Source: Bacteroidales bacterium (GTDB taxonomy: Bacteria > Bacteroidota > Bacteroidia > Bacteroidales > UBA10428). From it: a stretch of 64,000 bases of DNA. Positions 9,961 to 19,843 of this stretch are shown piece by piece (within the stretch, counting starts at the first letter, position 1; each line of letters opens with the position of its first letter). A program made the position numbers and the translations under genes. The notes below the pieces were generated by a model. It saw only the letters and a program-made list of their open reading frames with translations, did not search any database and was not told where the DNA came from. The stretch spans positions 33,050 through 97,049 of the forward strand of contig JAFGRC010000024.1 of assembly GCA_016935355.1 (NCBI GenBank). Direction: 5' to 3'.

Positions 9961-12900
9961 TTAATTATAAATGACTGCAGATGTTTTTATTCTTCCGTCC
10001 ATATATACCAGCAGTGGTTTTTCGAAGCGGACATGTTTGAAATACCTGGTCTGGTGCACAATGTATTGTTCGTCCAGTATGTTCCATCTGATAAAGTCGT
10101 TCATGGATGTTTCCTGAATGGAAAAATACCCGATATTCATGGAAGTCAGATTGTGGAAAAAATGCGAACCCAATGACGAATCCAGCGGAAAATTTGCCAG
10201 GCTGACTTCAACGATAACCTTGGCGTTTGAGATCTGCGGCCATATGACGGGTATCCCGAGGAAAGGATCGCGCGTTCCCCATCTTCCGGGACCGATCAGG
10301 ATATATTGCTTGTTTTGCCGGATCATTTTGTTGTTCAGCTTGTCGATCTCAGCAACCATCTCCTGGGTTTTCAGCTTATCAAAATGTTTGATATCGATAA
10401 AGATCACATCCTGAATGTAATTGACTTCACCGTTACCCAAACTTGATCTCGTATACAATAACATTTGTGATCTGTCAAGTTTGTCAAAATCAATACTGAG
10501 ACTATAGTGGCTACCTATCAGCGGTTTGATCTGCAGCAGATAGAACGACGGAAGGTTGTTTTCCGTCCTGTTCAGATCAACCGCATATTCAATCTCAACC
10601 GGGGATCCCAGGGCCTCTTCCATAGTAATAAGCATATTATCAATTGTTTCCGCAAGAGGTATGTAATCATACTTCAATATATCGGCAAAATTCAGTATGC
10701 GCGGACCGGCATCCGATAAACCGGGTTCTATCCTGTCATTATCAGGATTATAGACCGAAACACAATGATTTAATGTCTGCTGTTTTTCTGCTTCACTGAT
10801 ATCAAGCAATAAAAGAGAAGCCAGTTCACCGTTTTTGACGTAGTCAAAATCATTCTTGGAACAATCAAGCGCATAGAACTTTACCTGTGAGGTATTGATC
10901 AGGTCCTTGGTCGTGAACATTTCAACATTCGGGTATTTTGGTGAAAACCTGTAGGAATTCCATCCTTCCATAACATAAGAACCCAAACCGAAAGCCACAA
11001 CCGCAAATCCTTCCTCCGGTTTCATATGGGCGACGGGATAATAATTAAATGATTGTGCAACTCCGCTCAGATGCGGGTAATAATAACTGTCGTATTGTGC
11101 GCCAACCAGTTCCTGCAGGACAATAGCCATTTTTTCTTCCTCAACCTTATGGTTTATGGATCTGAAGAAGTTCTTCGATTTCCCGGAAAAAACCGATGCG
11201 TATACCAGTTTTATGGCATTGACCAGACTTTTTAATACTGATTTTTTATTTCCCCTGTTGTTCGGCAGAATGTAAGTATCAAAAATACCTGCAAATGGCT
11301 GAGTGAGAGAATCTTCAGAAATACTTGATGAACGTACGGCAATCGGTTTCTCAACCTGATCCAGGAAAAACTCAAGCTTTTTAATCAGACTTTCAGAGAG
11401 ATCTGCCCGGATGAAATGATTTTTTAAGTCACCGAATTCCATTTCAGGATTGATAATAAAATCAAACAAATCATTTCTTTCAATAAAATCTTCAAATTCA
11501 TCCGTACCGACGATCGCCGTAACCGGGGCCCTTATGTTGATCCTCCCGTTCAGCGCTGAAAAGTCGAGGTTATTGACCAGTGCATTGATAAAGGCCAGCC
11601 CTCTTCCTTTCCCGCCAAACGATCCCGGGGATAACGACACGATGTTCTTTTCATCCAGCGTAGCCGTCTCATCAAAGTTCAATACCTTACCCTTCTTTTT
11701 TTCGTCTTTGTATTTTTTAATTGTATCAATAAATAATTTCTTTGATTCCACAACCTGCCGGATATCGTCAATTCTTAAAGGATTCAATGTTCTTGCCAGT
11801 TCGATCTCCCCTCTTGCCATGAGCCATAATGAAAACTGGTTTTCCGAAGCGTGCAGATAAAATGTCTCATCAGGGATGGCTTTGAGCAGTGATTCGAATT
11901 CTCTCATTGAGCTGGCAACTGCTATCGGCCTGCCTTCTTTATCCCTGAAAATAAAGTCGCCAAAGCCCAGATAAGCATTCAGGAAATTCTTCAGATCATT
12001 TAAAAGGGTTTCTGAATTTTTATTGATGAAACTGACATTCAGCTTCCCGGCCAGCTGCTCATTGCTTTTTTCGGATGACTGAAGAATAATGGGCAGGTTA
12101 AGAATATGAGATTTCATGTATTTGATAAACCGGATCCCCGCTTTTTTATCAGGCCTGCCATCTCTTTCAAATTCCACATCCGATATCACACAAAGCAAGA
12201 AATCCTTATACTTTTCAAAGATGCTCATCGCATCCTCATAATTCGTGGCATGTAATATTTTTGGCCTCGACCTCATTTTGCAAATCTTGTCAAGTTCATT
12301 TTTTTCCACTTCAGGCAATACCTGCTGTACCTGACCAAATACTATGGAATATAAAATGGGAAGGTATTTGGAATAGTACTGGGCAGAATCTTCGATCAGG
12401 AGAATAATCCTCACCAGACCTATTTTGGTGTCATTTTCAACATTTACCTGATCCTCTATCGATTTGACCATCGCAAAGAAGATCTGTGAATCGCCGGTCC
12501 ACATAAAAAGCTTATTAACCGAGCTGATGGTGGGAACCAGCTCTTCAAAATACTGTATGTTACTCTTCTGGTTCAGCAAAAGATATATCAGGAGATCCGG
12601 GCACTTTTCCCTGATCTGATCGCTCAACCTGACCGGAGTCTCCCGGTCCATTCCCACCATAATGATCACAAGATCAAAACGTGTATTGTCAAGCAGACCC
12701 ATAGCTTCCTCGGTTGTGGTAACACCCGTGATCCTCGGCAGGGAAAAAAGACTGTACTGGTATATGATTCCCATGAACTGCTCAAAGAAACTGCTTTCAT
12801 TTTCGAGCGTGAAGGCATCGTATAGGGTAGCGACAAAAAGTATCTCTTTCACCTTATACTTCATCATGTCAAGATATATATATTTCTCAATGGTTTGCTG

Positions 12901-14544
12901 ATTGAAGAAAAGCTGCAGGGGTCGTTTATTCCTGATCAGGGATTGCCGGTATTCGTCAGGTTTAAAGACCGGTACCGCGCTGAACTTTATCTTGTTGATA
13001 ATTTCCCTTCCCTTGTAATTATTCAGATAGCCGCTTATCAGTTTACCCAGATTGAATATCAGATTCCGTTCTTCTTTCATAAACGGACCTTCGTATGAAT
13101 CCGGAAATTCCTTCTGGTAGAATACTTCAATGATCCCCTTTTTGTTGTCAACAGTGATGAAATTCTCTTTCTGTACCCACATGGTTTCGGAAAAATTCCT
13201 GCTGACATAGGTTTTTCCTTCAAAGCGGATCCTTGCAGCGGTATATCCGGGATACTGCCATGATCCTGGTATAATTGAGACGATTTTTTGTAATGTTTCA
13301 TCGACGGGCCTGCTCATGGAAATGATCCGGGTGGTCTGATTAATAAGCTTCAGTTCCTTTAACCGTTCCCGGTTTTCATACAACAGGTTGTTAAAGACAT
13401 TCCTGATTGCCGAACCGGCAATCAGGCTTGCAATATTGATCAGCAGATCCCGCTCCTCCTTTAAAAATGGACCTTCATCAGCTTCAGGAAATTCCTTCAG
13501 ATAGAAAACCTCAATAATGCCTTTAAGCTTTTTGGGACTTTCAAAACTCTGACGCTGAACCCATAATGTTTCAATAAAATTTTTACTGGTAAAGATCCGG
13601 GAATCATATGTGATCCTGACAGCTGTATATTCGGGATATTGATAGGCTTCCGGCAGAATGGCACAAATGGTCTGCAATGATTCATCCACAGTCCTGCTCT
13701 CCCTGAGGATCAGTGAAGTCTGATTAAGTCCCCTTAATTCCTTTAATCTTTCAGCGTTCTTCTGGATCAGCTGCTCCAGTTCAATCTGGGAACCTGAATT
13801 TGAAATCAAAGAGGACAAGGTGTTGATGAGCATCAGTTCTTCCTTCAGGAAAGGACCTTCAAAGGCCACCGGGAATTCCTTCAGATAATAGATTTCAATA
13901 GTCCCGGTTTTCAACTTTGGTGTTTCGAATGTCTTGTTCAGCACCCAAGGTGTTTCCTTAAACTTTCTGCTTGTGAAGACCATGTCCCCGAATGTAATTC
14001 TGGCGGCTGTATACGCCGGATACTGAAAAGCTTCGGGAAGCAGCAGACAGATCTCCTGCAACGACTCTTCAAATGAAATGCCACGTTTCAGTATCTCTGC
14101 CGTTCTGTGTATGCTTGTCAATTCTTTGATCCTCTCGGTGTTTTCATGCAATATGCCGGCCAGTAAATAATTGGATATTTTACCCGAGATCAGGTCACCA
14201 ATATTTGCTATAAAACTGTTATCCTGTTTCAGCAACTCTTTGGCCGATATTTCATTTAATTTTCCCGAATGGTGGATTTCGATAATGCCCTTGATCTTAT
14301 CCGTTATGTCAAACAAATGCCTTTCAAGCCAGCGTGATGTCTTGAAATCTGCACTTCTGAATTCATGATGATCATATGAAATATAAACTGACAGTTTGTC
14401 GGGTTCAACATATGCCTCCCGGATGATATCACAAATCTGCTGTAAAGCCAGCTCTATCGATCCTGTTTCATTCAGCAGCTTCGCAGTCTTTGTTATGGCT
14501 GATAACCTTCGACCGGCAACCTCATAATCCAAATGTTCCGCCAT
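9961..14544 (-). CDS. 1527-aa multidomain protein: four sensor-like repeats, two receiver-like segments, PEP-synthase/PPDK-type ATP-grasp domain
   Basis: Repeats GIIEVFYLKEFPEADEGPFLKEERDLLINIASLI x4; REC-like IILLIEDSA...CVISDVEF...ILQSS...FINKN; ATP-grasp SPGSFGGKGRGLAFI...PIAVRSSSISEDSLTQPFAGIFDTY. Confidence 0.85.
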   Translation of the reverse strand: MAEHLDYEVAGRRLSAITKTAKLLNETGSIELALQQICDIIREAYVEPDKLSVYISYDHHEFRSADFKTSRWLERHLFDITDKIKGIIEIHHSGKLNEISAKELLKQDNSFIANIGDLISGKISNYLLAGILHENTERIKELTSIHRTAEILKRGISFEESLQEICLLLPEAFQYPAYTAARITFGDMVFTSRKFKETPWVLNKTFETPKLKTGTIEIYYLKEFPVAFEGPFLKEELMLINTLSSLISNSGSQIELEQLIQKNAERLKELRGLNQTSLILRESRTVDESLQTICAILPEAYQYPEYTAVRITYDSRIFTSKNFIETLWVQRQSFESPKKLKGIIEVFYLKEFPEADEGPFLKEERDLLINIASLIAGSAIRNVFNNLLYENRERLKELKLINQTTRIISMSRPVDETLQKIVSIIPGSWQYPGYTAARIRFEGKTYVSRNFSETMWVQKENFITVDNKKGIIEVFYQKEFPDSYEGPFMKEERNLIFNLGKLISGYLNNYKGREIINKIKFSAVPVFKPDEYRQSLIRNKRPLQLFFNQQTIEKYIYLDMMKYKVKEILFVATLYDAFTLENESSFFEQFMGIIYQYSLFSLPRITGVTTTEEAMGLLDNTRFDLVIIMVGMDRETPVRLSDQIREKCPDLLIYLLLNQKSNIQYFEELVPTISSVNKLFMWTGDSQIFFAMVKSIEDQVNVENDTKIGLVRIILLIEDSAQYYSKYLPILYSIVFGQVQQVLPEVEKNELDKICKMRSRPKILHATNYEDAMSIFEKYKDFLLCVISDVEFERDGRPDKKAGIRFIKYMKSHILNLPIILQSSEKSNEQLAGKLNVSFINKNSETLLNDLKNFLNAYLGFGDFIFRDKEGRPIAVASSMREFESLLKAIPDETFYLHASENQFSLWLMARGEIELARTLNPLRIDDIRQVVESKKLFIDTIKKYKDEKKKGKVLNFDETATLDEKNIVSLSPGSFGGKGRGLAFINALVNNLDFSALNGRINIRAPVTAIVGTDEFEDFIERNDLFDFIINPEMEFGDLKNHFIRADLSESLIKKLEFFLDQVEKPIAVRSSSISEDSLTQPFAGIFDTYILPNNRGNKKSVLKSLVNAIKLVYASVFSGKSKNFFRSINHKVEEEKMAIVLQELVGAQYDSYYYPHLSGVAQSFNYYPVAHMKPEEGFAVVAFGLGSYVMEGWNSYRFSPKYPNVEMFTTKDLINTSQVKFYALDCSKNDFDYVKNGELASLLLLDISEAEKQQTLNHCVSVYNPDNDRIEPGLSDAGPRILNFADILKYDYIPLAETIDNMLITMEEALGSPVEIEYAVDLNRTENNLPSFYLLQIKPLIGSHYSLSIDFDKLDRSQMLLYTRSSLGNGEVNYIQDVIFIDIKHFDKLKTQEMVAEIDKLNNKMIRQNKQYILIGPGRWGTRDPFLGIPVIWPQISNAKVIVEVSLANFPLDSSLGSHFFHNLTSMNIGYFSIQETSMNDFIRWNILDEQYIVHQTRYFKHVRFEKPLLVYMDGRIKTSAVIYN

Positions 14545-14730
14545 TGATATGTTTTTTAATCAATATCCAAAATTACAAAACTGTCGGATATATTTTGTCA
14601 TCCAGAGGATCAGAGAAACATCTCTTAAAGCAAAAAATGGGATGAGTGCACTCCGGGGTAAGGTTTAGTGCTGATGAAATGCAACGAGCAGCTTATGAAA
14701 CCGAAAATTTCAAAAAGGATGTTGATTCCG

Positions 14731-16203
14731 TCAGATCCCGGATAAGTACCTGTGTATTGCAAATGCGGCCTTTCTTCCATCTCCCATGGCAGCAATAACA
14801 GTGGCACCACCCCTTACGATATCACCTCCTGCATAAAATCCTTCAACATTTGCTTTCATCAGTTCTCCGCAAACTTCAATAGTACCGGAAGGAGTGACCT
14901 TAAGTTCGGGCATGTGCATTGATATTAAAGGATTGGGGGAAACCCCGATGCTGACAATTACCATATCTGCCTGGAGAGAATATTCCGAATCTTTGAGCGG
15001 TACCGGTCTGCACCGTCCCGATGCATCGGGCTCACCCAATTCCATTCTGCGAAGTTTAATCCTGTTCACCCTTCCGTTTTCATCTGCAAGATATTCAACC
15101 GGTTCATTCAGGTTTAAAAATTCGACTCCCTCTTCCATGGCGTGCTTGATCTCTTCTTTTCTTGCAGGCATTTCATTAAAAGACCTCCGGTAGATGATCA
15201 TTGCCCGTTCAGCACCCAGCCTTTTTGCCGTTCGAACGGAATCCATGGCTGTATTTCCTCCGCCGATCACGGCTACATTTCTTCCATAAAACACAGGAGT
15301 GTCATAATCCTGTTTTGCTGCGCCCATCAGATTGATCCTTGTGAGATATTCATTGGCAGACATGATGCCAACGTGATTTTCTCCGGGAATGTTCATAAAC
15401 TTTGGTAATCCGGCACCACTGCCGATAAAGAAAGCTTTATAACCCGACTCTTTCAGATCATCATGCGACAATGTTTTACCGATGATGATATTTGTGTAGA
15501 ACTTAACGCCTATCTTTTTCAGGTTGTCGATCTCAAATTCTATGATATGATTCGGCAGCCTGAATTCAGGTATGCCATAACGCAACACTCCTCCCAGTTC
15601 GTGCAATGCTTCATAGACCGATACCTGATACCCGTAACGGGCAAGGTCACCTGCTGCTGCAATACCTGCGGGGCCCGATCCGACCACAGCCACTTTTACC
15701 TGTGATATTTTCCCGATTTCAGGAATATAAGTTGTACCGGATTCTCTTTCGTAATCTGCAACAAACCTTTCGAGATAACCGATTGCAACAGGTTCTTTAT
15801 TCAGCTTATCAAAATAAATGCAATTCTTCTCACACTGAACCTCCTGCGGACAAACACGGCCGCAAATTGCAGGGAAAAGATTGCTTTGTTTGATGACCTG
15901 TGCAGATTTTAAAAAATCACCGGCCTCAATGTACTTTATGAATGTTGGTATATCAACACCGACCGGACAACCCTGTATGCAGGGCGGATTGGCACAATCC
16001 AGGCAACGCTGCGCCTCCTTTACGGCCTCAAAGACTGACAAACCCTTATTCACCTCGGTATTGCCCTTCAATCTTTCAATAGGATCTTCCATGGGCATCA
16101 CGACCCTTTTGATCGCCATTCTTTCCTTTGCTGTCATCGATTTGCGCAGTTCTTTGCGCCACTCATCTCTTATCATAACAGGCTCAATGCTTAATTCCTT
16201 CAT
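14731..16203 (-). CDS. NADPH-dependent glutamate synthase small-subunit-like / NfnB-like flavoprotein
   Basis: CLDCANPPCIQGCPVGVDIPTFIKYI, VAVVGSGPAGIAAAGDLARYGYQVSVYEA, NVAVIGGGNTAMDS. Confidence 0.9.
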   Translation of the reverse strand: MKELSIEPVMIRDEWRKELRKSMTAKERMAIKRVVMPMEDPIERLKGNTEVNKGLSVFEAVKEAQRCLDCANPPCIQGCPVGVDIPTFIKYIEAGDFLKSAQVIKQSNLFPAICGRVCPQEVQCEKNCIYFDKLNKEPVAIGYLERFVADYERESGTTYIPEIGKISQVKVAVVGSGPAGIAAAGDLARYGYQVSVYEALHELGGVLRYGIPEFRLPNHIIEFEIDNLKKIGVKFYTNIIIGKTLSHDDLKESGYKAFFIGSGAGLPKFMNIPGENHVGIMSANEYLTRINLMGAAKQDYDTPVFYGRNVAVIGGGNTAMDSVRTAKRLGAERAMIIYRRSFNEMPARKEEIKHAMEEGVEFLNLNEPVEYLADENGRVNRIKLRRMELGEPDASGRCRPVPLKDSEYSLQADMVIVSIGVSPNPLISMHMPELKVTPSGTIEVCGELMKANVEGFYAGGDIVRGGATVIAAMGDGRKAAFAIHRYLSGI

Positions 16204-16210
16204 ATTGATA

Positions 16211-17044
16211 TCAATTGGCAACCTTTCCTTTCAGAAACTCCCCGTAATTATATTTCTCTTCTTTTTTGTATCCGGCGAGCCGGATAAGCAATTCATCAAA
16301 ATCGACTTCATGAGCATTGAACTCAGGTCCGTCAATACATGCGAATTTTCTTTGTCCTGCCACGGTAACCCTGCATGCCCCGCACATCCCCGTCCCATCT
16401 ATCATAATTGTATTCAGACTGGCAATTGTGGGAATGTTGTACTTTTTCGTAAGCAAGCTGGTGTATTTCATCATAATGGCCGGACCAATGGTAACCGCCT
16501 TATGAATTGTTTCTCGCCGGATGATTTGCTCCATCCCTTCCGTGATCAGTCCTTTCATGCCCTGACTGCCATCATCCGTCATCACCAGTAATTCATCGGA
16601 AAAAGCACGCATCTCTTTTTCGAGTATAACCAGCTCTTTTGTCCGGGCAGCCAATACCGTTACAATACGGTTGCCTGCTTCGTGAAATGCCTCAGCGATG
16701 GGTAAAAGCGGTGCTATTCCAACCCCGCCACCGGCACACAGTACGGTCCCGACTTTTTCAATGTGTGTGGGACGGCCCAGGGGACCGACAACATCGGTTA
16801 CCGTTTCTCCGACTTTCAGACTCGCAATTTTATGACTGCTGACACCAACAATCTGTACAATCAGCGAAATGGTTCCCTTCTCTGCATCCGATCCGGTTAT
16901 TGTCAGCGGAATCCGTTCACCCTTCCGTCCTATTTTCACAATCACAAAATTTCCGGGTTGTCTTTTTCTGGAAATCAGTGGCGCTTCAATTTCAAACCTG
17001 ACAACATTCTTTCCAAGGTTTTCTTTTGCAATAACCTTATTCAT
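16211..17044 (-). CDS. sulfide/dihydroorotate dehydrogenase-like FAD/NAD-binding protein (NfnA-like)
   Basis: MNKVIAKENLGKNVVRFEIEAPLISRKRQPGNFVIVKIGRKGERIPLTI; C-terminal cluster motif GTGMCGACRVTVAGQRKFACIDGPEF. Confidence 0.9.
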   Translation of the reverse strand: MNKVIAKENLGKNVVRFEIEAPLISRKRQPGNFVIVKIGRKGERIPLTITGSDAEKGTISLIVQIVGVSSHKIASLKVGETVTDVVGPLGRPTHIEKVGTVLCAGGGVGIAPLLPIAEAFHEAGNRIVTVLAARTKELVILEKEMRAFSDELLVMTDDGSQGMKGLITEGMEQIIRRETIHKAVTIGPAIMMKYTSLLTKKYNIPTIASLNTIMIDGTGMCGACRVTVAGQRKFACIDGPEFNAHEVDFDELLIRLAGYKKEEKYNYGEFLKGKVAN

Positions 17045-17276
17045 GCCCTTTTTCGTATGAAAATAATGTATCTTCACTAAACAAATAAAAGACTAATAAA
17101 TATTACGTATTTCCTCTACGTAAATGACGTAACGGATTTTCTCACGCGTTTTCCGTTTTCAGGTACTGACCGTGTATTAATTCCGCCCTTTAATCTTTTA
17201 TTCACCAAATTGAATTTGTAAATTTACATGAGATGCAAACTGCAAAGGTAATCAAATATACTATTTGCATATTGCT

Positions 17277-18101
17277 ATGATGTTGCTGAAACAAAACATG
17301 CGACAAATGAATGGCACCAGTCATAAAGGTTTTCTGCCATATCAGCCGGTCCGTGAAATTTTTAAAGAAATTGGGGCTATTGCATCGTTTTCTACAACAG
17401 TAACCAGGCAACTCTTTAAAAGGCCTCTGGAACTCCCGGAATTATTAAGGCAGTCCTATTACCTGGGATACAAAGCCCTGCCGCTGGTACTGATCACGGG
17501 ATTCATCCTGGGTATGGTATTGACTATACAGATGAGACCCCTGCTGGTGGATTTTGGGGCTGAATCAGAATTGCCCGGATTGGTTACCATTTCTATTGTC
17601 CGTGAGATCGGACCCGTTATAATCGCCCTGATCTGTGCGGGGAAAATTGCCTCGGGAATAGGCGCGGAACTGGGTTCCATGCGCGTCACAGAGCAAATTG
17701 ACGCCATGGAAGTATCAGGGACAAATCCTTTGAAGTTCCTTGTGGCAACACGTGTTTTATCAACCACATTCATGGTTCCCCTGCTTGTTATTGTTGCCGA
17801 CTTTATTTCCCTGATCGGATCTTACACTGCCATGAACATTCACAGCAATATATCCCTCTCACTGTACCTGTCACTTTCCTTTGATGATCTTACCTTTCTG
17901 GACGTGATCCCGGCTACGGTAAAAACTGTTGTGTTTGGTTTTATCATAGGTATTGTGGGCAGTTATAAAGGCTATCATGCAGAAATGGGTACCGAATCGG
18001 TCGGAATAGCAGCCAATTCAGCTGTGGTAACCGCCTCCCTGTCTATTTTTGTGATCGACCTGCTTGCTGTACAAATCACGGATCTGATTTCCATTCTGTA
18101 A
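17277..18101 (+). CDS. MlaE-family lipid ABC transporter permease
   Basis: ALPLVLITGFILGMVLTIQ...SIVREIGPVIIALICAGKIASGIGAELGSMRVTEQIDAMEV. Confidence 0.93.
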   Translation: MMLLKQNMRQMNGTSHKGFLPYQPVREIFKEIGAIASFSTTVTRQLFKRPLELPELLRQSYYLGYKALPLVLITGFILGMVLTIQMRPLLVDFGAESELPGLVTISIVREIGPVIIALICAGKIASGIGAELGSMRVTEQIDAMEVSGTNPLKFLVATRVLSTTFMVPLLVIVADFISLIGSYTAMNIHSNISLSLYLSLSFDDLTFLDVIPATVKTVVFGFIIGIVGSYKGYHAEMGTESVGIAANSAVVTASLSIFVIDLLAVQITDLISIL

Positions 18102-18104
18102 CAT

Positions 18105-18836
18105 ATGGAAAAATTAATTGAAATACAGGACTTACGAAAGTCATTTGCGGGCAGAGAAGTATTAAAGGGCATTGACCTTACATTGAAAAGGGGTGAAAAT
18201 GTTGTGTTGCTGGGCAGGTCGGGTATCGGAAAAACGGTGCTGATAAAGTGTATTGTCGGTTTGGTCATACCGGACTCAGGTATCATTAAAGTGTTTGGTG
18301 AAAACATAAAAGGCCTGAACGGCGAAGGATTTAATGAGTTGCGAAAGAAAGTCGGCTTTTTATTCCAGGGTGGTGCTGTGTATGATTCCATGACGGTCCG
18401 TGAGAACCTTGAGTTCCCGGTCCGGAGAAACCTCATGATCAAAAAAAATCAGGGTGAGATCGAAGAAATGGTAAAAAAGGCACTGGGCAATGTCGGTCTG
18501 CTTGATGCGATCGACAAAATGCCCTCCGAGCTGTCAGGCGGTATGCGAAAACGTTTGGGACTGGCCAGGACCTTAATTCTGAATCCGGAGATCATACTCT
18601 ACGATGAACCGACGACGGGACTGGATCCGATTACTTCAAAAGAAATTATTGAGCTGATCCTGAAAATTCAGGAGAAGTACAATACCTCTTCGATTATCAT
18701 CACACATGATATGCATTGTATCAGATCAACAGCAAACCAAATCCTGCTGATCAAAAACGGTATCATTTACGCGGAAGGTACTTTGAGCGACTTTATGAAC
18801 AGTCAGGATAAAGAAATTAAATCGTATTTTTCTTAA
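18105..18836 (+). CDS. MlaF-type ABC ATPase
   Basis: Walker A GRSGIGKTV, LSGGMRKRLGLARTL, ILYDEPTTGLDP. Confidence 0.94.
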   Translation: MEKLIEIQDLRKSFAGREVLKGIDLTLKRGENVVLLGRSGIGKTVLIKCIVGLVIPDSGIIKVFGENIKGLNGEGFNELRKKVGFLFQGGAVYDSMTVRENLEFPVRRNLMIKKNQGEIEEMVKKALGNVGLLDAIDKMPSELSGGMRKRLGLARTLILNPEIILYDEPTTGLDPITSKEIIELILKIQEKYNTSSIIITHDMHCIRSTANQILLIKNGIIYAEGTLSDFMNSQDKEIKSYFS

Positions 18837-18847
18837 AAAAACCTGTC

Positions 18848-19786
18848 ATGCAAAACAAAACATCGAATTATGTTAAACTGGGTATTTTCGTTGTATCCGC
18901 AATCCTCATATTCGTGCTCGCCATCTATTACCTTGGTAGCAAACAACACCTTTTCAGAACAAATTTTGTTGTTTATACCGATTTCAGAACTGTAAAGGGA
19001 CTCAAGACAGGGAACAACGTCAGGTTTTTGGGAATAGATGTCGGGACCGTATCCGCCATTACGATCATCAATGAGTCACTGATCAGGGTCAGAATGACCA
19101 TTGACGAGGACGTAAAACAATTTATCAAGAAGGACTCAAAAGTTGAGATCGACAGTGAGGGACTTATGGGAAGCAAAATCATCACAATCATTCCCGGAAC
19201 GATGTCTGCCGGTATTGTTGATGATGACGATACGCTGGAATCCATAGAAACGGTAAATGTTGAGGATATTCTGTCAGAACTGGAAAGAACAACAGGATAC
19301 ACAACCCGCGTAGCTTCCAACCTTGATGAAATTACCCGGAAAATTAACCAGGGCGAAGGCGATCTGGGAATGCTTGTAAACGAAACCTCTCTGAAAAACG
19401 AACTGGACCGGTCCACCCGGGAAATTAATCTGCTGGTGCAGGAACTCAGACAGGTGATCAGTAAGTTCAACTCCACTGATAATGATATGGGCCGGTTGCT
19501 TAACAATAACAGCGTTACGGAAAGGTTTGCCGGCATTGCCGAAAACCTTGACAGTGCCTCTTCTGATGCGCGCAAAATAACGCAGGAACTGAACCGGGCT
19601 GCCGAAGCCATCAATTATGGCAGTGGAACCATACACCGGTTGATATACGACACCATTTTTATCCGGGGAATTGACACTACCTTATTGAATGTAAATGCCG
19701 GGATCGATGAGGTAATCGAGACTGCCGACGCAATTAAGAAAAGCTGGATCATAAACGTGGGCTCAAAAAAAGGGAAGAATAAATAA
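18848..19786 (+). CDS. MlaD/MCE-domain protein
   Basis: KLGIFVVSAILIFVLAIYYLG anchor, YTDFRTVKGLKTGNNVRFLGIDVGTVSAI MCE motif. Confidence 0.9.
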   Translation: MQNKTSNYVKLGIFVVSAILIFVLAIYYLGSKQHLFRTNFVVYTDFRTVKGLKTGNNVRFLGIDVGTVSAITIINESLIRVRMTIDEDVKQFIKKDSKVEIDSEGLMGSKIITIIPGTMSAGIVDDDDTLESIETVNVEDILSELERTTGYTTRVASNLDEITRKINQGEGDLGMLVNETSLKNELDRSTREINLLVQELRQVISKFNSTDNDMGRLLNNNSVTERFAGIAENLDSASSDARKITQELNRAAEAINYGSGTIHRLIYDTIFIRGIDTTLLNVNAGIDEVIETADAIKKSWIINVGSKKGKNK

Positions 19787-19843
19787 GAACATATTTAAAA
19801 TACCATCATATTTGCATAGATGATTAATAAGTAAAGTTTACCG

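Noticed and set aside
18973-19614. 213-aa minus-strand ORF opposite the MCE-domain gene
   Set aside because: Ser/Leu-rich shadow ORF with no recognisable domain, fully antisense to a confident MlaD-like CDS.
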